A DNA stretch of 35,717 nucleotides, taken from assembly GCF_003946485.1 (NCBI RefSeq), contig NZ_RHOJ01000028.1, forward strand, positions 1 through 35,717. Direction: 5' to 3'. Shown here piece after piece: positions 23,456 to 32,916 of this stretch (positions are counted from its first letter, which is position 1; each line of letters begins with the position of its first letter). The position numbers and the translations under genes are program-made. Below the pieces are notes generated by a model. The model was not told where the DNA came from. It searched no databases and saw only the letters and a list, made by a program, of their open reading frames with translations. The stretch is from Lacticaseibacillus jixianensis. GTDB lineage: Bacteria; Bacillota; Bacilli; Lactobacillales; Lactobacillaceae.

Positions 23456-26092
23456 ATGGCACAAGAAAAATTACTGCTGATCGACGGTAGCTCGCTCGCG
23501 TTTCGGGCGTTTTACGCGATGTATACGCAGATGGACCGCTTCACCAACAAGGACGGCGTGCACACCAACGCGGTGATGACGTTCAACAGCATGCTCGACA
23601 ACGTGATGGCTGAGTTTAAGCCGCAGCACGTGCTGGTGGCCTTCGACAAGAGTGGGGGCACCTTCCGCACGAAGATGTTCGATGCTTACAAGGGCCAGCG
23701 TGAAAAGGCGCCCAGTGAGTTTTTGGAGCAGCTACCGTACATCAACCGGCTGCTCGAAGATCACGGCATTAAGCACTACGCCCTGCAGGACTACGAGGCC
23801 GATGACATCATCGGCACGCTGGCCAAGCAGGCGGAGGCGCGCGGCTGGCACACCGATATCATCACCGGCGACCGCGACTTGACGCAGCTGGCCACTGACC
23901 AAGTCACGGTGCAGGTGACGCGCAAGGGGGTCGGCGAGCTGGAGGCCTTCACCCCGGCGCACATCCAAGAGACGCTGGGCCTTGCGCCCAAGCAGATCAT
24001 CGACCTGAAGGGCCTGATGGGCGACGCCTCAGACAACTACCCCGGGGTGACCAAGGTCGGGGAGAAGACCGCCCTCAAGCTGCTTCACCAGTTTGGCTCG
24101 ATCGCGAACCTTTACCAGAACCTGGATACCCTCAAGGCCAGCAAGATGAAGGAGAACTTGATCAACGACCGGGACAAGGCGGAGATGAGCCGGACGCTGG
24201 CGACCATCGACCAGGCCGCGCCCATTGAGATCGGGCTGGACGATCTGGCTTACACCGGGCCCGACCTGGAGAAGCTGCGCGCGCTTTACACCGAGCTGGA
24301 CATGCGGCAGGCCCTCAAGAAGCTGCCCGGCAGCGAAACGACGGCCCCCAAGGCGGCGCTTCACTACGTCGTGTTGACCGACGCCAACTTGGCCCTGCTG
24401 CCGCAGACCAACTTGCCGGTCGCCTTTGAAATTGAAATGCTTGACGACAACTACCACGTCTCGCCTGAAATCGGCTTTTTCATCGGGACCAAGGACGAGA
24501 CCTTCGTGGCCACGGACGTCACGCTGCTGACGCTGAAGCCGCTGCAGACGTGGCTGGCGGCCCATGAGCTCACGGTGTTCGACGCCAAGCGCAACCTGGT
24601 CGCAGCTAACCGGCTGAACCTGACCCTGCCGAAGATCGGTTTTGATGTCCTGCTGGCCTCGTACCTGCTGAATCCGGATCAAAACAGCAACGACTTCGGC
24701 CAGATCGCCGAAGACCACGATTACCAGCTGCCGCTGGACGCGGACGTTTACGGTAAAGGGGCCAAGCGCCAGGTGCCAGACGACGAGACGCTGTTCAACC
24801 ATTTCGCCGAAAAGGCGCAATGCCTGCTGGCGCTGCGGCCGCACCTGCTCAAGGACCTGGAAGCCCAGGACCAGACCAAGCTGTTTTCAGAGATGGAGCT
24901 GCCGCTGGCCATGGTGCTCGCGCGGATGGAGATCGCCGGCATCGTCTTGGATCAGCCGACGCTCAAGGCGATGGGCGACCAGTGGACGGCCACCATGCAC
25001 GTGCTGGAAGAGAAGATCTACGGCGAGGCGGGCCTGAAGTTCAACCTGAATTCGCCTAAGCAGTTGGGCGAGGTACTGTTTGAAAAGCTCAACTTACCGG
25101 TGATCAAAAAGACCAAGACCGGTTACTCGACGTCCGTGGACGTGCTCGAGCAGCTGAAATCCGCCAGTCCCGTCGTTCAGGACATCTTGGATTACCGGAC
25201 GGTGGCTAAGCTGCAGTCGACGTACGTGGCGGGCCTACTGAAGGCGGTGCTGCCGGACGGCAAGATCCACACCCGTTATCTGCAGACGCTGACGGCGACC
25301 GGCCGGCTGTCGTCGGTCGATCCCAACATGCAAAACATCCCGGCGCGCGACGAGGGCAAGCAGGTCCGGCAGGCGTTTGTGCCGAGTCAGCCGGGCTGGC
25401 AGATTTTCTCCTCCGACTACTCGCAGATCGAACTGCGCGTGCTTGCCCACATTTCCGGTGACAAGAACATGCAGGAAGCCTTTAAAGAGGACCGCGATAT
25501 TCACGCCAACACCGCGATGCGCATCTTTGACCTGGATTCGCCGGATCAGGTCACCCCGGACATGCGGCGGCAGGCCAAGGCCACGAACTTCGGGATCGTT
25601 TACGGTATCTCGGACTTTGGGCTGGCCAAGAACATCGGCATCACGCGCCAGCAGGCCAAGGCGTTCATCGCCGGGTACTTCGCCCAGTATCCGCAGGTCC
25701 ATGACTACATGGAGAAAATGGTGCAGACCGCGCGGGAGAACGGGTACGTCGAGACGCTGTTCCACCGCCGCCGCTACCTGAATGATATCCACTCGCGCAA
25801 CTTTAACCTGCGGCAGTTTGCCGAGCGGACGGCGATGAACACGCCGATCCAAGGCAGCGCCGCCGACATTATCAAGGTGGCCATGATCCGCATGCAGCAG
25901 ATGCTGGAACGCGAGCACCTGCAGTCGCGGATGCTGCTGCAGGTGCACGACGAACTGATCTTCGAAGGACCGGCTGATGAAATGCCCAAGCTCGCCGCCC
26001 TGGTGCCGAAGGTCATGGATTCGGCCGTGAGCCTGGATGTGCCCCTGAAAGTGGAAAGCCACTTTGGCAACACGTGGTTTGACGCCAAATAA
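23456..26092 (+). CDS. polA: DNA polymerase I
   Basis: It fills gaps and removes RNA primers. The product is 878 residues. The 5'-3' exonuclease domain (about 1-290) starts LLLIDGSSLAFRAFYA and has DYEADDIIGTLA and TGDRDLTQL. The middle domain (about 305-470) corresponds to the proofreading fold but its acidic residues are gone: the DxE motif reads FEIEM, and the later motifs lack the expected aspartates. The polymerase domain has motif A DYSQIELRVLAHISGD, motif B RRQAKATNFGIVYG and motif C QVHDELIFE. AGGAGG lies five bases before ATG 23456. mutM, coaE follow closely, forming a repair/metabolism operon. Confidence 0.96.
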   Translation: MAQEKLLLIDGSSLAFRAFYAMYTQMDRFTNKDGVHTNAVMTFNSMLDNVMAEFKPQHVLVAFDKSGGTFRTKMFDAYKGQREKAPSEFLEQLPYINRLLEDHGIKHYALQDYEADDIIGTLAKQAEARGWHTDIITGDRDLTQLATDQVTVQVTRKGVGELEAFTPAHIQETLGLAPKQIIDLKGLMGDASDNYPGVTKVGEKTALKLLHQFGSIANLYQNLDTLKASKMKENLINDRDKAEMSRTLATIDQAAPIEIGLDDLAYTGPDLEKLRALYTELDMRQALKKLPGSETTAPKAALHYVVLTDANLALLPQTNLPVAFEIEMLDDNYHVSPEIGFFIGTKDETFVATDVTLLTLKPLQTWLAAHELTVFDAKRNLVAANRLNLTLPKIGFDVLLASYLLNPDQNSNDFGQIAEDHDYQLPLDADVYGKGAKRQVPDDETLFNHFAEKAQCLLALRPHLLKDLEAQDQTKLFSEMELPLAMVLARMEIAGIVLDQPTLKAMGDQWTATMHVLEEKIYGEAGLKFNLNSPKQLGEVLFEKLNLPVIKKTKTGYSTSVDVLEQLKSASPVVQDILDYRTVAKLQSTYVAGLLKAVLPDGKIHTRYLQTLTATGRLSSVDPNMQNIPARDEGKQVRQAFVPSQPGWQIFSSDYSQIELRVLAHISGDKNMQEAFKEDRDIHANTAMRIFDLDSPDQVTPDMRRQAKATNFGIVYGISDFGLAKNIGITRQQAKAFIAGYFAQYPQVHDYMEKMVQTARENGYVETLFHRRRYLNDIHSRNFNLRQFAERTAMNTPIQGSAADIIKVAMIRMQQMLEREHLQSRMLLQVHDELIFEGPADEMPKLAALVPKVMDSAVSLDVPLKVESHFGNTWFDAK

Positions 26093-26115
26093 AATGATGA
26101 GGAAGTTTTGTCAGC

Positions 26116-26964
26116 ATGCCAGAATTACCAGAAGTTGAAAACGTGCGCCGCGGGCTTGCTCACCTGATCGTCGGCAAAACCGTCCAGACGATCACCACCG
26201 ACTGGGAGAAGATCCTGATCGGCGGGGTCCAGCACTTTAACCAGCAGCTAACAGGGGCGACCATCACCGGCATCGACCGGCGCGGGAAGTACCTGCTGCT
26301 GCGCTTTGATAACGGCAAGACCTTAGTGTCACACCTGCGCATGGAGGGCAAGTACCAGCTGGCGCTCAACAAGCAGGACCCACCGGCGCGGTTTTGGCAC
26401 GTGAGCTTCACGTTTACCGATGCCTCGCAGCTGCGGTATTTGGACATGCGCAAGTTTGGCCGCATGCAGCTGGTGGCCACGGGCAGCGAGGAAACGGTGG
26501 TGCCGGGCCTGGCGAAAATGGGCCCGGAGCCGACGCCCGCCACTTTTGACGCCGAAGCATTTTACCAGACTGTTCACAAGCGCAAGGCGCCGATCAAGTC
26601 CGTGATCCTGGACCAAAGCGTCGTGGCCGGGGTTGGCAACATTTACGCGGACGAAAGCCTGTGGCTCAGTCGGCTCAACCCCGCGCAGCCGGCCGCCACG
26701 CTGACGCGCAAGGAGGCCTTCCAGCTGCACGATCAGATCATCGCGGAACTGGCCAAGGCGATCCGCCTTGGCGGGACCTCGGTTCACTCGTTCGTCGATG
26801 CGGATGGGCACCGCGGCGCCATGCAGGATCAGCTCCATGTTTACGATCGGGAAGGGACCCCGTGCGATCGCTGTCAGACGACGATCGTGAAGATTAAGGT
26901 TGGCCAGCGCGGCACGCACTATTGCCCGCAGTGCCAGCCGCTGAGGAAGCGCAAGTTAAAATGA
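26116..26964 (+). CDS. mutM: Formamidopyrimidine-DNA glycosylase
   Basis: It removes oxidised purines such as 8-oxoguanine and nicks the abasic site. The product is 282 residues. The mature N-terminus PELPEVENVRRGL carries the catalytic proline and glutamate. The lysine of RRGKYLLL and the H2TH region SVVAGVGNIYADESLW are present. The C-terminal zinc finger has CDRC and CPQC. GAGGAAG precedes the ATG. coaE overlaps its end by four bases (ATGA). Confidence 0.96.
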   Translation: MPELPEVENVRRGLAHLIVGKTVQTITTDWEKILIGGVQHFNQQLTGATITGIDRRGKYLLLRFDNGKTLVSHLRMEGKYQLALNKQDPPARFWHVSFTFTDASQLRYLDMRKFGRMQLVATGSEETVVPGLAKMGPEPTPATFDAEAFYQTVHKRKAPIKSVILDQSVVAGVGNIYADESLWLSRLNPAQPAATLTRKEAFQLHDQIIAELAKAIRLGGTSVHSFVDADGHRGAMQDQLHVYDREGTPCDRCQTTIVKIKVGQRGTHYCPQCQPLRKRKLK

Positions 26965-27557
26965 CATATGTTCTCGGTTTGACCGGCGGTATTGCGACGG
27001 GAAAAAGCACGGTGGCAGCGGAGTTTCGCAAGTTAGGGTGTCCGGTCGTGGACGCGGACGAAATCGCGCGTGAGATCGTGGAACCCGGGCGGCCGGCGCT
27101 GCGCAAGATCGAGGCCGCGTTTGGCCCCACGGTGATCCGGCCGGACGGCACCCTGGATCGCAAGAGCTTGGGCGACTTGGTGTTCAATGACCCCGAGAAG
27201 CTGAACACGCTCAACGCGATCGACCACCCCTACCTGCGGGCGGCCATCACTGATGCGCTGGCGGCAGCTATTGCCACCGGCGCCAAGGTCGTCGTGGGGG
27301 AGATCCCGCTCCTGTACGAAACGCACTATGAAGGCAGCTTTGATGGCGTGGCCGTGGTGACGCTGCCGCCGATCATGCAGCTGGAGCGCTTGATGGCCAG
27401 GGATGACCTGACCCGCGAAGCCGCTCAGGCGCGGATCGCCGCGCAGATGCCGCTAGAGGAGAAGATCGCGCGGGCCGATTTTCTGATCGACAACTCGCAG
27501 GGACCGGCGATGCGGCGGGCCCAGTGCCAAGAGCTGCTCGGCCAGTTGGCTGGGTGA
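26961..27557 (+). CDS. coaE: Dephospho-CoA kinase
   Basis: It phosphorylates dephospho-CoA at the 3' hydroxyl, the last step of CoA synthesis. The product is 198 residues. The P-loop is GLTGGIATGKST; the CoA-binding DADEIAREIV and the lid region RLMARDDLTREAAQARIAAQM are typical. ATG 26961 overlaps the mutM stop, so translation is coupled; the longer frame lies inside mutM. Confidence 0.95.
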   Translation: MTYVLGLTGGIATGKSTVAAEFRKLGCPVVDADEIAREIVEPGRPALRKIEAAFGPTVIRPDGTLDRKSLGDLVFNDPEKLNTLNAIDHPYLRAAITDALAAAIATGAKVVVGEIPLLYETHYEGSFDGVAVVTLPPIMQLERLMARDDLTREAAQARIAAQMPLEEKIARADFLIDNSQGPAMRRAQCQELLGQLAG

Positions 27558-27573
27558 TTGTTCAATTCGGGCG

Positions 27574-27582
27574 TGGTATAAT
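27574..27582 (+). promoter_or_regulatory. Extended -10 promoter of nrdR
   Basis: TGGTATAAT, with a perfect -10 hexamer at 27577-27582, 29 bases before the nrdR start. No strong -35 box was seen. Confidence 0.6.
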
Positions 27583-27610
27583 GTAGTATCAAAATGAAGA
27601 AGGTGTGCCC

Positions 27611-28081
27611 TTGCTCTGCCCACATTGTCATCATAATAGTTCCCGCGTCGTCGATTCGCGGCCGACAGACGGCGGCCGGGCGATCAGGCGGCGCCGTGAG
27701 TGCGAGAACTGCGGCTTTCGGTTCACGACGTTCGAGCGGGTCGAGCAGACGCCGCTGCTCGTGATCAAGAAGAACGGCACGCGTGAGGAATTCAGCCGCG
27801 AGAAGATCCTGAAGGGGCTGATCCGCGCGGCCGAGAAGCGGCCGGTCACGATGGAACAGATGCAGAAGATCGTCGAGAACGTCGAAAATAAGCTGCGGGC
27901 CATCGGCGAAAACGAGGTCTCCAGCCAGCAGATCGGCGAATACGTCATGAAGCAGCTGGCAGAAGTTGATGACGTGGCGTACATTCGCTTCGCGTCGGTG
28001 TACCGCCAGTTCAAGGACATGTCCGTGTTTATGCAGGAGCTGCAGGACATGATGAAACGTGAAAAGGCCAGCGATAAGTAA
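27611..28081 (+). CDS. nrdR: Transcriptional repressor NrdR
   Basis: NrdR represses ribonucleotide reductase genes in response to ATP/dATP. The product is 156 residues. The N-terminal zinc ribbon has CPHC and CENC, followed by [10 protein letters not shown]. The ATP-cone domain includes [19 protein letters not shown]. The start is set at TTG 27611, giving the family N-terminus MLCPHC, with AAGGTG five bases upstream. GTG 27605 would overlap that site. It precedes dnaB-dnaI, as is usual in Firmicutes. Confidence 0.95.
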   Translation: MLCPHCHHNSSRVVDSRPTDGGRAIRRRRECENCGFRFTTFERVEQTPLLVIKKNGTREEFSREKILKGLIRAAEKRPVTMEQMQKIVENVENKLRAIGENEVSSQQIGEYVMKQLAEVDDVAYIRFASVYRQFKDMSVFMQELQDMMKREKASDK

Positions 28082-28088
28082 CAAAGCG

Positions 28089-28116
28089 GGAGTGGGGCAA
28101 CCGACTCCTATTTTTT
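28089..28116 (+). terminator. Possible terminator between nrdR and dnaB
   Basis: GGAGT (28089-28093) pairs with ACTCC (28104-28108) and is followed by TATTTTTT. The stem is short, so readthrough into dnaB is likely. Confidence 0.5.
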
Positions 28117-28134
28117 CAGTCAGGAGGGATGACC

Positions 28135-29499
28135 ATGGCACGACCGACAAACTACATGGCCCAGGACGATTACATCGTGCTGCAGGCGACCTACTTCAGC
28201 GACCAGGATCAGGACGTGGTCGTTCACCTTTACCAGCCACTGATCGGCCCGGTCGCGCTGGCCCTTTACCTCAGCTTGTGGAACGATTCCCAGCGCGCCC
28301 CCACGGCGAGTGCGCGGCGCAAGCAGACCGCGCTGATGGACCTGCTCGGGGTGGATCTTGACGTCCTGTACGATGCCCGGGTGCGCCTTGAGGCCTTGGG
28401 GCTGATGCGGACCTACACCACCACGGACGCCAGTGGCCGCTACTACGCTTACGAGCTGTACCGCCCGGTCGAGGCGGACGCCTTTTTCCAGGACGCGACG
28501 CTCAGCTTGCTCTTGTTTGATCGAGTCGGGCAGGCCCGCTACTCGGCGCTGGCGAACCGGTACGCGATCCACACGGTGCGGGCGCAGTCCTGGCAGGAGG
28601 TGTCCGCGCACTTGCTGGACGTCTTTACGCTGACGGCCGTGGCGCCGCCAAAGCCGACCACGGCGGCCAGCCAGTCGGTCCAGCAAAAGGCTTTACCTCA
28701 GGTGACGCTGAGTGATGGCGCCGGTTACGATTGGGAACTGCTGGAGCAGCTCTGCACGCGCGCCGGGGTTAAGCCCGGTGAGATCGCGGCGCACCGCGCC
28801 ACGCTGGCGCAGCTGGCGACGTTCTACGGGCTCACGCCACCGGTCTTCGCCCGGTTGATCCAGCAGGCCACCAGCCGCGCCACCGGGACGCTGGCCGAAC
28901 GCACCTTGCGCCAAATCGTTGAGCAGACCTACCAGAAGCAGGCGCCTCACCTGAGACCGCGGAACGCCGCGCAGCCGGCCGCGCCGGCGGCCCAGCAGCC
29001 GACCGGACCGCTGACCGTCAGCGAGCAGCAGCTGGTGCAAGAAGCCAAGCAGACGCCGCCGCGCGAGTTCTTGGAGCTGGCCAAGCACCGCAAGAGCCCG
29101 CAGCTGTTTGTGGCGAGCAATGAGGAGCAGGCGGTGGCAAAGCTGGCTTCGCGCAACGTGTTTGACAGTGCGACCATCAACGTCCTGATCGATTACGTGC
29201 TGCAGAATTACGACAGTGTCACCCAGGCCTTGCTTGACAACATCGCCAACCGCTGGCTGGCCGCAGGCGTTGACAGCCCGGAGCGGGCGCTGCAGGCCAT
29301 CAAGGACTACGAGCAGCAAAAGCGCCAACCGCGGCAACGCAGAGCCGCCCCGGCGCGCCAGGAAGCCAAGCCGGCGTGGCTGGATCAGCCGTACGAAAGC
29401 AAAAAGGCCGAGGATCCCGCGAAAAACGCCGAGATCGCGGCCAAGATCGCGCAACTGCGGGCCCTGAGAAAGGATGACAGCGATGAAACCCATGAATGA
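28135..29499 (+). CDS. dnaB: Replication initiation/membrane attachment protein DnaB
   Basis: In Firmicutes DnaB (not the helicase) works with DnaD and DnaI to load the replicative helicase at oriC. The product is 454 residues. The N-terminal winged-helix domain includes YIVLQATYFSDQDQDVVVHL and YQPLIGPVALALYLSLW. The C-terminal DnaB_2/DnaD-like domain includes REFLELAKHR, VFDSATINVLIDYVL and the Y-x3-I-A-N-x-W type signature seen as LLDNIANRWLAAGV. A basic Gln/Arg-rich linker follows. ATG 28135 has AGGAGGG at good distance; ATG 28129 is too close. dnaI overlaps its end. Confidence 0.93.
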   Translation: MARPTNYMAQDDYIVLQATYFSDQDQDVVVHLYQPLIGPVALALYLSLWNDSQRAPTASARRKQTALMDLLGVDLDVLYDARVRLEALGLMRTYTTTDASGRYYAYELYRPVEADAFFQDATLSLLLFDRVGQARYSALANRYAIHTVRAQSWQEVSAHLLDVFTLTAVAPPKPTTAASQSVQQKALPQVTLSDGAGYDWELLEQLCTRAGVKPGEIAAHRATLAQLATFYGLTPPVFARLIQQATSRATGTLAERTLRQIVEQTYQKQAPHLRPRNAAQPAAPAAQQPTGPLTVSEQQLVQEAKQTPPREFLELAKHRKSPQLFVASNEEQAVAKLASRNVFDSATINVLIDYVLQNYDSVTQALLDNIANRWLAAGVDSPERALQAIKDYEQQKRQPRQRRAAPARQEAKPAWLDQPYESKKAEDPAKNAEIAAKIAQLRALRKDDSDETHE

Positions 29500-30406
29500 A
29501 GAGTTGGCGAAGATCATGGATCAGCGGCAGATGACCGCCGCCTACCGCCAAATGATGCAAGCGGCCGTCGCTGATGCGGACGTTCAGCGCTTTTTGCAGG
29601 CCAACCAGGCGCAGCTGGCCCCGGACGCCGTGACCCGCGGGGCGGCCAAGATCTACGAGTTTGTGACCGCGCGTGATCGGCTCAAGGCGGGGGACCCGTT
29701 GATCGCGCCCGGCTATGAGCCGCAGCTGGTGGTCTCAAACGGGCTGATCGACATCGATTACGTGGCGACCCCGGAGAAGCTGGCGGCGGATGCCCAGGCG
29801 GCGCAGGCCAGGTTGATCACGGCCTTGAACATGCCCAAGGCGATCAAAACCGCCAGTCTGGAAACCTACGATCCGCGTTACCGTAGTGATGCGCTGTCGG
29901 CGGCGCTGGACTTCACGATGGGGATGGCCAAGGCCCCGAATGAGTTTCATAAGGGCCTCTACCTGACGGGGCCGTTTGGGGTGGGCAAGACCTTCCTGCT
30001 GGGCGCCATTGCCAACGACCTGGCCGAGCAGGGGATCGCGTCGACCCTGCTGCACTACCCGACGTTTGCGGTGGAGATGAAGCAGGCGATCACGGATAAC
30101 TCCGTGCTGGCCAAAGTCGATCGCATCAAGAAGGCGAAGGTACTGATGATCGACGACATTGGTGCGGAAGCCTGGAGCGCCTGGGTGCGCGACGAAGTGC
30201 TCGGCATTATTTTGCAGTACCGGATGCAGGAGGAGCTGCCGACGCTGTTCACTTCAAACAAAAACATGCAGGAGCTCGCGGCGTTTCTGTCCGGCAGTGA
30301 AACGGGCAAGGCGGACGAGCCGGTCAAGGCCCAGCGGATCATGGAACGGGTGCGCTTTTTGGCCACCGAGATCAACGTGGCCGGACCGGACCGGCGCAAC
30401 GGCTGA
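29483..30406 (+). CDS. dnaI: Helicase loader DnaI
   Basis: DnaI is the AAA+ ATPase that loads the DnaC helicase. The product is 307 residues. The N-terminal helicase-binding region (about 1-120) precedes the AAA+ domain with Walker A GPFGVGKT (lysine near residue 169), Walker B VLMIDDIGAE and sensor-1 LPTLFTSNKN. An arginine finger region ends RVRFLATEINVAGPDRRN. ATG 29483 has GAAAGG nine bases upstream; it overlaps the dnaB end by 17 bases. ATG 29492 is an alternative. Confidence 0.94.
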   Translation: MKPMNEELAKIMDQRQMTAAYRQMMQAAVADADVQRFLQANQAQLAPDAVTRGAAKIYEFVTARDRLKAGDPLIAPGYEPQLVVSNGLIDIDYVATPEKLAADAQAAQARLITALNMPKAIKTASLETYDPRYRSDALSAALDFTMGMAKAPNEFHKGLYLTGPFGVGKTFLLGAIANDLAEQGIASTLLHYPTFAVEMKQAITDNSVLAKVDRIKKAKVLMIDDIGAEAWSAWVRDEVLGIILQYRMQEELPTLFTSNKNMQELAAFLSGSETGKADEPVKAQRIMERVRFLATEINVAGPDRRNG

Positions 30407-30459
30407 TCGCAAACCCTGCACAGCAGTCTGCGAGCCGTGAACTTTTTTCGCGGCAGCCC

Positions 30460-30488
30460 TTGCACGCGGTCTTGGGCTGTGGTTTAAT
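30460..30488 (+). promoter_or_regulatory. Sigma-A promoter of thrS
   Basis: TTGCAC (30460-30465) and TTTAAT (30483-30488) are 17 bases apart, just before the T-box leader. Confidence 0.75.
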
Positions 30489-30494
30489 CTAGGT

Positions 30495-30702
30495 ATCAAA
30501 GACGAAAGCAACAAGAACGTCCCACCCAGAGAGCGCGGCACCGCTGAAAGCCGCGCATCACGTTCGCACCACTTTCCGAGAGCGGCCGCATGGCCCCCGC
30601 AGCGCAGGTTACGCGCAACGAGTGGAAAGCAGTGCTTTCAAATCGGGTGGAACCGCGAGTCAAATCGTCCCGAGTGTCAATAGACACTCGAGGCGATTTT
30701 TG
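30495..30702 (+). promoter_or_regulatory. T-box riboswitch of thrS (threonine)
   Basis: The AGAGAGC motif of stem I is at 30528-30534, followed by a GCGCGG/CCGCGC distal stem. GAACGT/ACGTTC closes stem I. A likely threonine specifier ACC is at 30568-30570. The T-box core GGGTGGAACCGCG is at 30645-30657, and CGTCCCG at 30666-30672 can pair with it. The competing terminator pairs AAATCG and CGAGTGTC with GACACTCG and CGATTT (30662-30702) and ends in T. Uncharged tRNA-Thr should allow readthrough. Confidence 0.93.
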
Positions 30703-30728
30703 TTTTTCGTCACAAAAGGAGAATGGCT

Positions 30729-32705
30729 ATGTCAATCAAGATCACACTACCAGATAACAGCATCAAAGAGTTTGACGCCGGCGTTTCGACGCTGGACGTT
30801 GCCAAGAGCATTGCCAACAGCCTGGCCAAAAAGGCCGTCGCCGGCAAGTACAACGGGGCGTTCGTGGACCTCACCGCGCCGCTGAACGCGGATGGCAGCC
30901 TGGAGATCGTCACCAAGGATTCTGCGGCCGGCCTGACCGTCCTGCGCGAAACCGGGGCCTTTGTTCTCGCGGCCGCCATCAAGGCGCTGCACCCAGAAGT
31001 GCGGCTGGGCGAAGGCGAAGCGGCCGAAGACGGCTTCTTTTACGACACCGACCGGGAAGACGGGCAACTGACCGTCGACGAGCTGCCGGCCCTGGACGAG
31101 AAGATGAAGGCCATCATCAAGGCCAACGCCCCGATCGAAAAGGTCAGCATGAGCAAAGCCGACGCCAAAAAGGCGTTTGCCGACGAACCCTACAAGGTGC
31201 AGCTGATCGATGCCCTCGCGGGGGATCAGGTGACCGGCTACAAGCTCGGCGACTTCGTTGATTTTGAAGAAGCGGTGCTGCTGCCTAACCTGAAGGACCT
31301 TAAGCACTTCTCCCTGCTGTCCGTTGCCGGCGCCTACTGGCAGGGCAAGTCAAGCAACCCGATGCTTCAGCGGATCTACGCGACGGCCTACTACAAGGAA
31401 GCCGACCTGGAAGCCGACGCCAAGCGCCGCCAGGAGGCAAAAGAGCGTGACCACCGGGTGATCGGCCGCGATTTGGACCTGTTCTTCGTTGATCCCAAGG
31501 TCGGCGCCGGCCTGCCGTACTGGATGCCAAACGGGGCGACCATTCGGCGCATCATCGAGCGTTACATCATCGACAAGGAACTGGCCGATGGCTACGAGCA
31601 TGTGTACACGCCCGTTTTGATGAACCTGGACGCCTACAAGACTTCCGGCCACTGGGACCACTACCGCGATGACATGTTCCCGCCAATGGACATGGGCGAC
31701 GGCGAGATGCTGGAGCTGCGGCCGATGAACTGCCCGAGCCACATTCAGATCTTCAAGCACCACATCCGCTCTTACCGGGAGCTGCCGCTGCGCATCGCCG
31801 AGCTGGGCATGATGCACCGCTACGAAAAATCCGGGGCCCTTTCCGGCCTGCAGCGCGTGCGCGAAATGACGCTCAACGATGGGCACACCTTCGTCGCGCT
31901 CGATCAGGTGCAAGAAGAGTTCAAGAAGATCCTGAAGCTGATCATGGACGTTTATGAGGACTTCAACATTTCCGACTACACCTTCCGCCTGTCGTACCGG
32001 GACCCGAAGAACACCGAGAAGTACTTTGACGACGATGAGATGTGGACCCGAAGCCAGACCATGCTGAAGGGCGCCATGGACGACCTGGGCCTGGACTACT
32101 ACGAAGCAGAAGGCGAAGCGGCCTTCTATGGCCCGAAGCTGGACATCCAGACCAAGACGGCCCTGGGCAACGACGAAACGATGTCCACCATCCAGCTCGA
32201 CTTCATGCTGCCGGAACGCTTTGACCTCAGCTACGTCGGGGCCGACGGCGAGAACCACCGGCCGGTCATGATCCACCGCGGGATCGTGGGCACGATGGAG
32301 CGCTTCATCGCCTACCTGACGGAAATTTACAAGGGGGCGTTCCCAACCTGGCTGGCCCCAACGCAGGTCAAGGTGATCCCGGTTTCCTTGGATCAGCACA
32401 TGGAATACGCCAAGCTCTTGAAGGATAAGATGCTGAAGGCCGGCCTGCGGGTCGAGCTGGACAGCCGCAACGAACAGATGGGTTACAAGATCCGCGAAGC
32501 GCAGACCCAGAAGGTGCCATACACCGTGGTCGTGGGGGACAAAGAGGTCAACAGTGCCGCCGTTTCCGTGCGGCGCTACGGTGAAAGCAGCGCCGAGGAA
32601 ATGCCGGCTAACCTGTTCATCGAAGCGGTCGAGGCGGAAGTCAAGAACTACAGCCGCGACGGTAAGCACAAGCGCGGTGAAGGCCAGGCGCAACTGGATA
32701 AGTAA
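30729..32705 (+). CDS. thrS: Threonyl-tRNA synthetase
   Basis: A class II synthetase that charges tRNA-Thr. The product is 658 residues. The N-terminal TGS domain begins [16 protein letters not shown], followed by the editing domain with [10 protein letters not shown]-type sequence. The catalytic core has the zinc ligand in MNCPSH, motif 2 [19 protein letters not shown], and motif 3 [15 protein letters not shown]. The C-terminal anticodon-binding domain includes [15 protein letters not shown] and [11 protein letters not shown] 30729 has AAAGGAG about seven bases upstream; ATG 30723 is too close. Confidence 0.96.
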   Translation: MSIKITLPDNSIKEFDAGVSTLDVAKSIANSLAKKAVAGKYNGAFVDLTAPLNADGSLEIVTKDSAAGLTVLRETGAFVLAAAIKALHPEVRLGEGEAAEDGFFYDTDREDGQLTVDELPALDEKMKAIIKANAPIEKVSMSKADAKKAFADEPYKVQLIDALAGDQVTGYKLGDFVDFEEAVLLPNLKDLKHFSLLSVAGAYWQGKSSNPMLQRIYATAYYKEADLEADAKRRQEAKERDHRVIGRDLDLFFVDPKVGAGLPYWMPNGATIRRIIERYIIDKELADGYEHVYTPVLMNLDAYKTSGHWDHYRDDMFPPMDMGDGEMLELRPMNCPSHIQIFKHHIRSYRELPLRIAELGMMHRYEKSGALSGLQRVREMTLNDGHTFVALDQVQEEFKKILKLIMDVYEDFNISDYTFRLSYRDPKNTEKYFDDDEMWTRSQTMLKGAMDDLGLDYYEAEGEAAFYGPKLDIQTKTALGNDETMSTIQLDFMLPERFDLSYVGADGENHRPVMIHRGIVGTMERFIAYLTEIYKGAFPTWLAPTQVKVIPVSLDQHMEYAKLLKDKMLKAGLRVELDSRNEQMGYKIREAQTQKVPYTVVVGDKEVNSAAVSVRRYGESSAEEMPANLFIEAVEAEVKNYSRDGKHKRGEGQAQLDK

Positions 32706-32747
32706 GCCAGCGGCAGCCGGCCATGCTGCCCGCTTGGCGGGAAAAGC

Positions 32748-32776
32748 TTGACGCCAGAGGCAGCGGCGTGTATGAT
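32748..32776 (+). promoter_or_regulatory. Strong sigma-A promoter of infC-rpmI-rplT
   Basis: TTGACG (32748-32753) and TATGAT (32771-32776) are exactly 17 bases apart, a near-consensus promoter as expected for ribosomal genes. Confidence 0.88.
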
Positions 32777-32782
32777 TGTGAA

Positions 32783-32888
32783 GTTGAGAAAAAGCAGAAG
32801 TTCCCGCTTCTCACCCACGCCTCTGGCCTCTAGGTAAATGATCGGTAGATAATCGACGGCGGGTGCAATCTGCACCCGTCGTCTTTTT
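32783..32888 (+). promoter_or_regulatory. infC leader with attenuator (L20-leader type)
   Basis: The leader contains AGAAG/CTTCT and GAGAA/TTCTC pairings near 32787-32813, then a strong terminator: GACGGCGGGTGCA (32855-32867) with TGCACCCGTCGTC (32871-32883) and five T. In Bacillus, ribosomal protein L20 binds the infC leader and favours premature termination. Position and layout fit that system; I cannot confirm the L20 site itself. Confidence 0.75.
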
Positions 32889-32916
32889 GCTTTTCTCGAA
32901 ATTAATTCGGAGGTGA

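Noticed and set aside
30407-30455. Terminator after dnaI
   Set aside because: TCGCA/TGCGA is short with a long loop, and the T-run comes nine bases after the stem, so it is not convincing.
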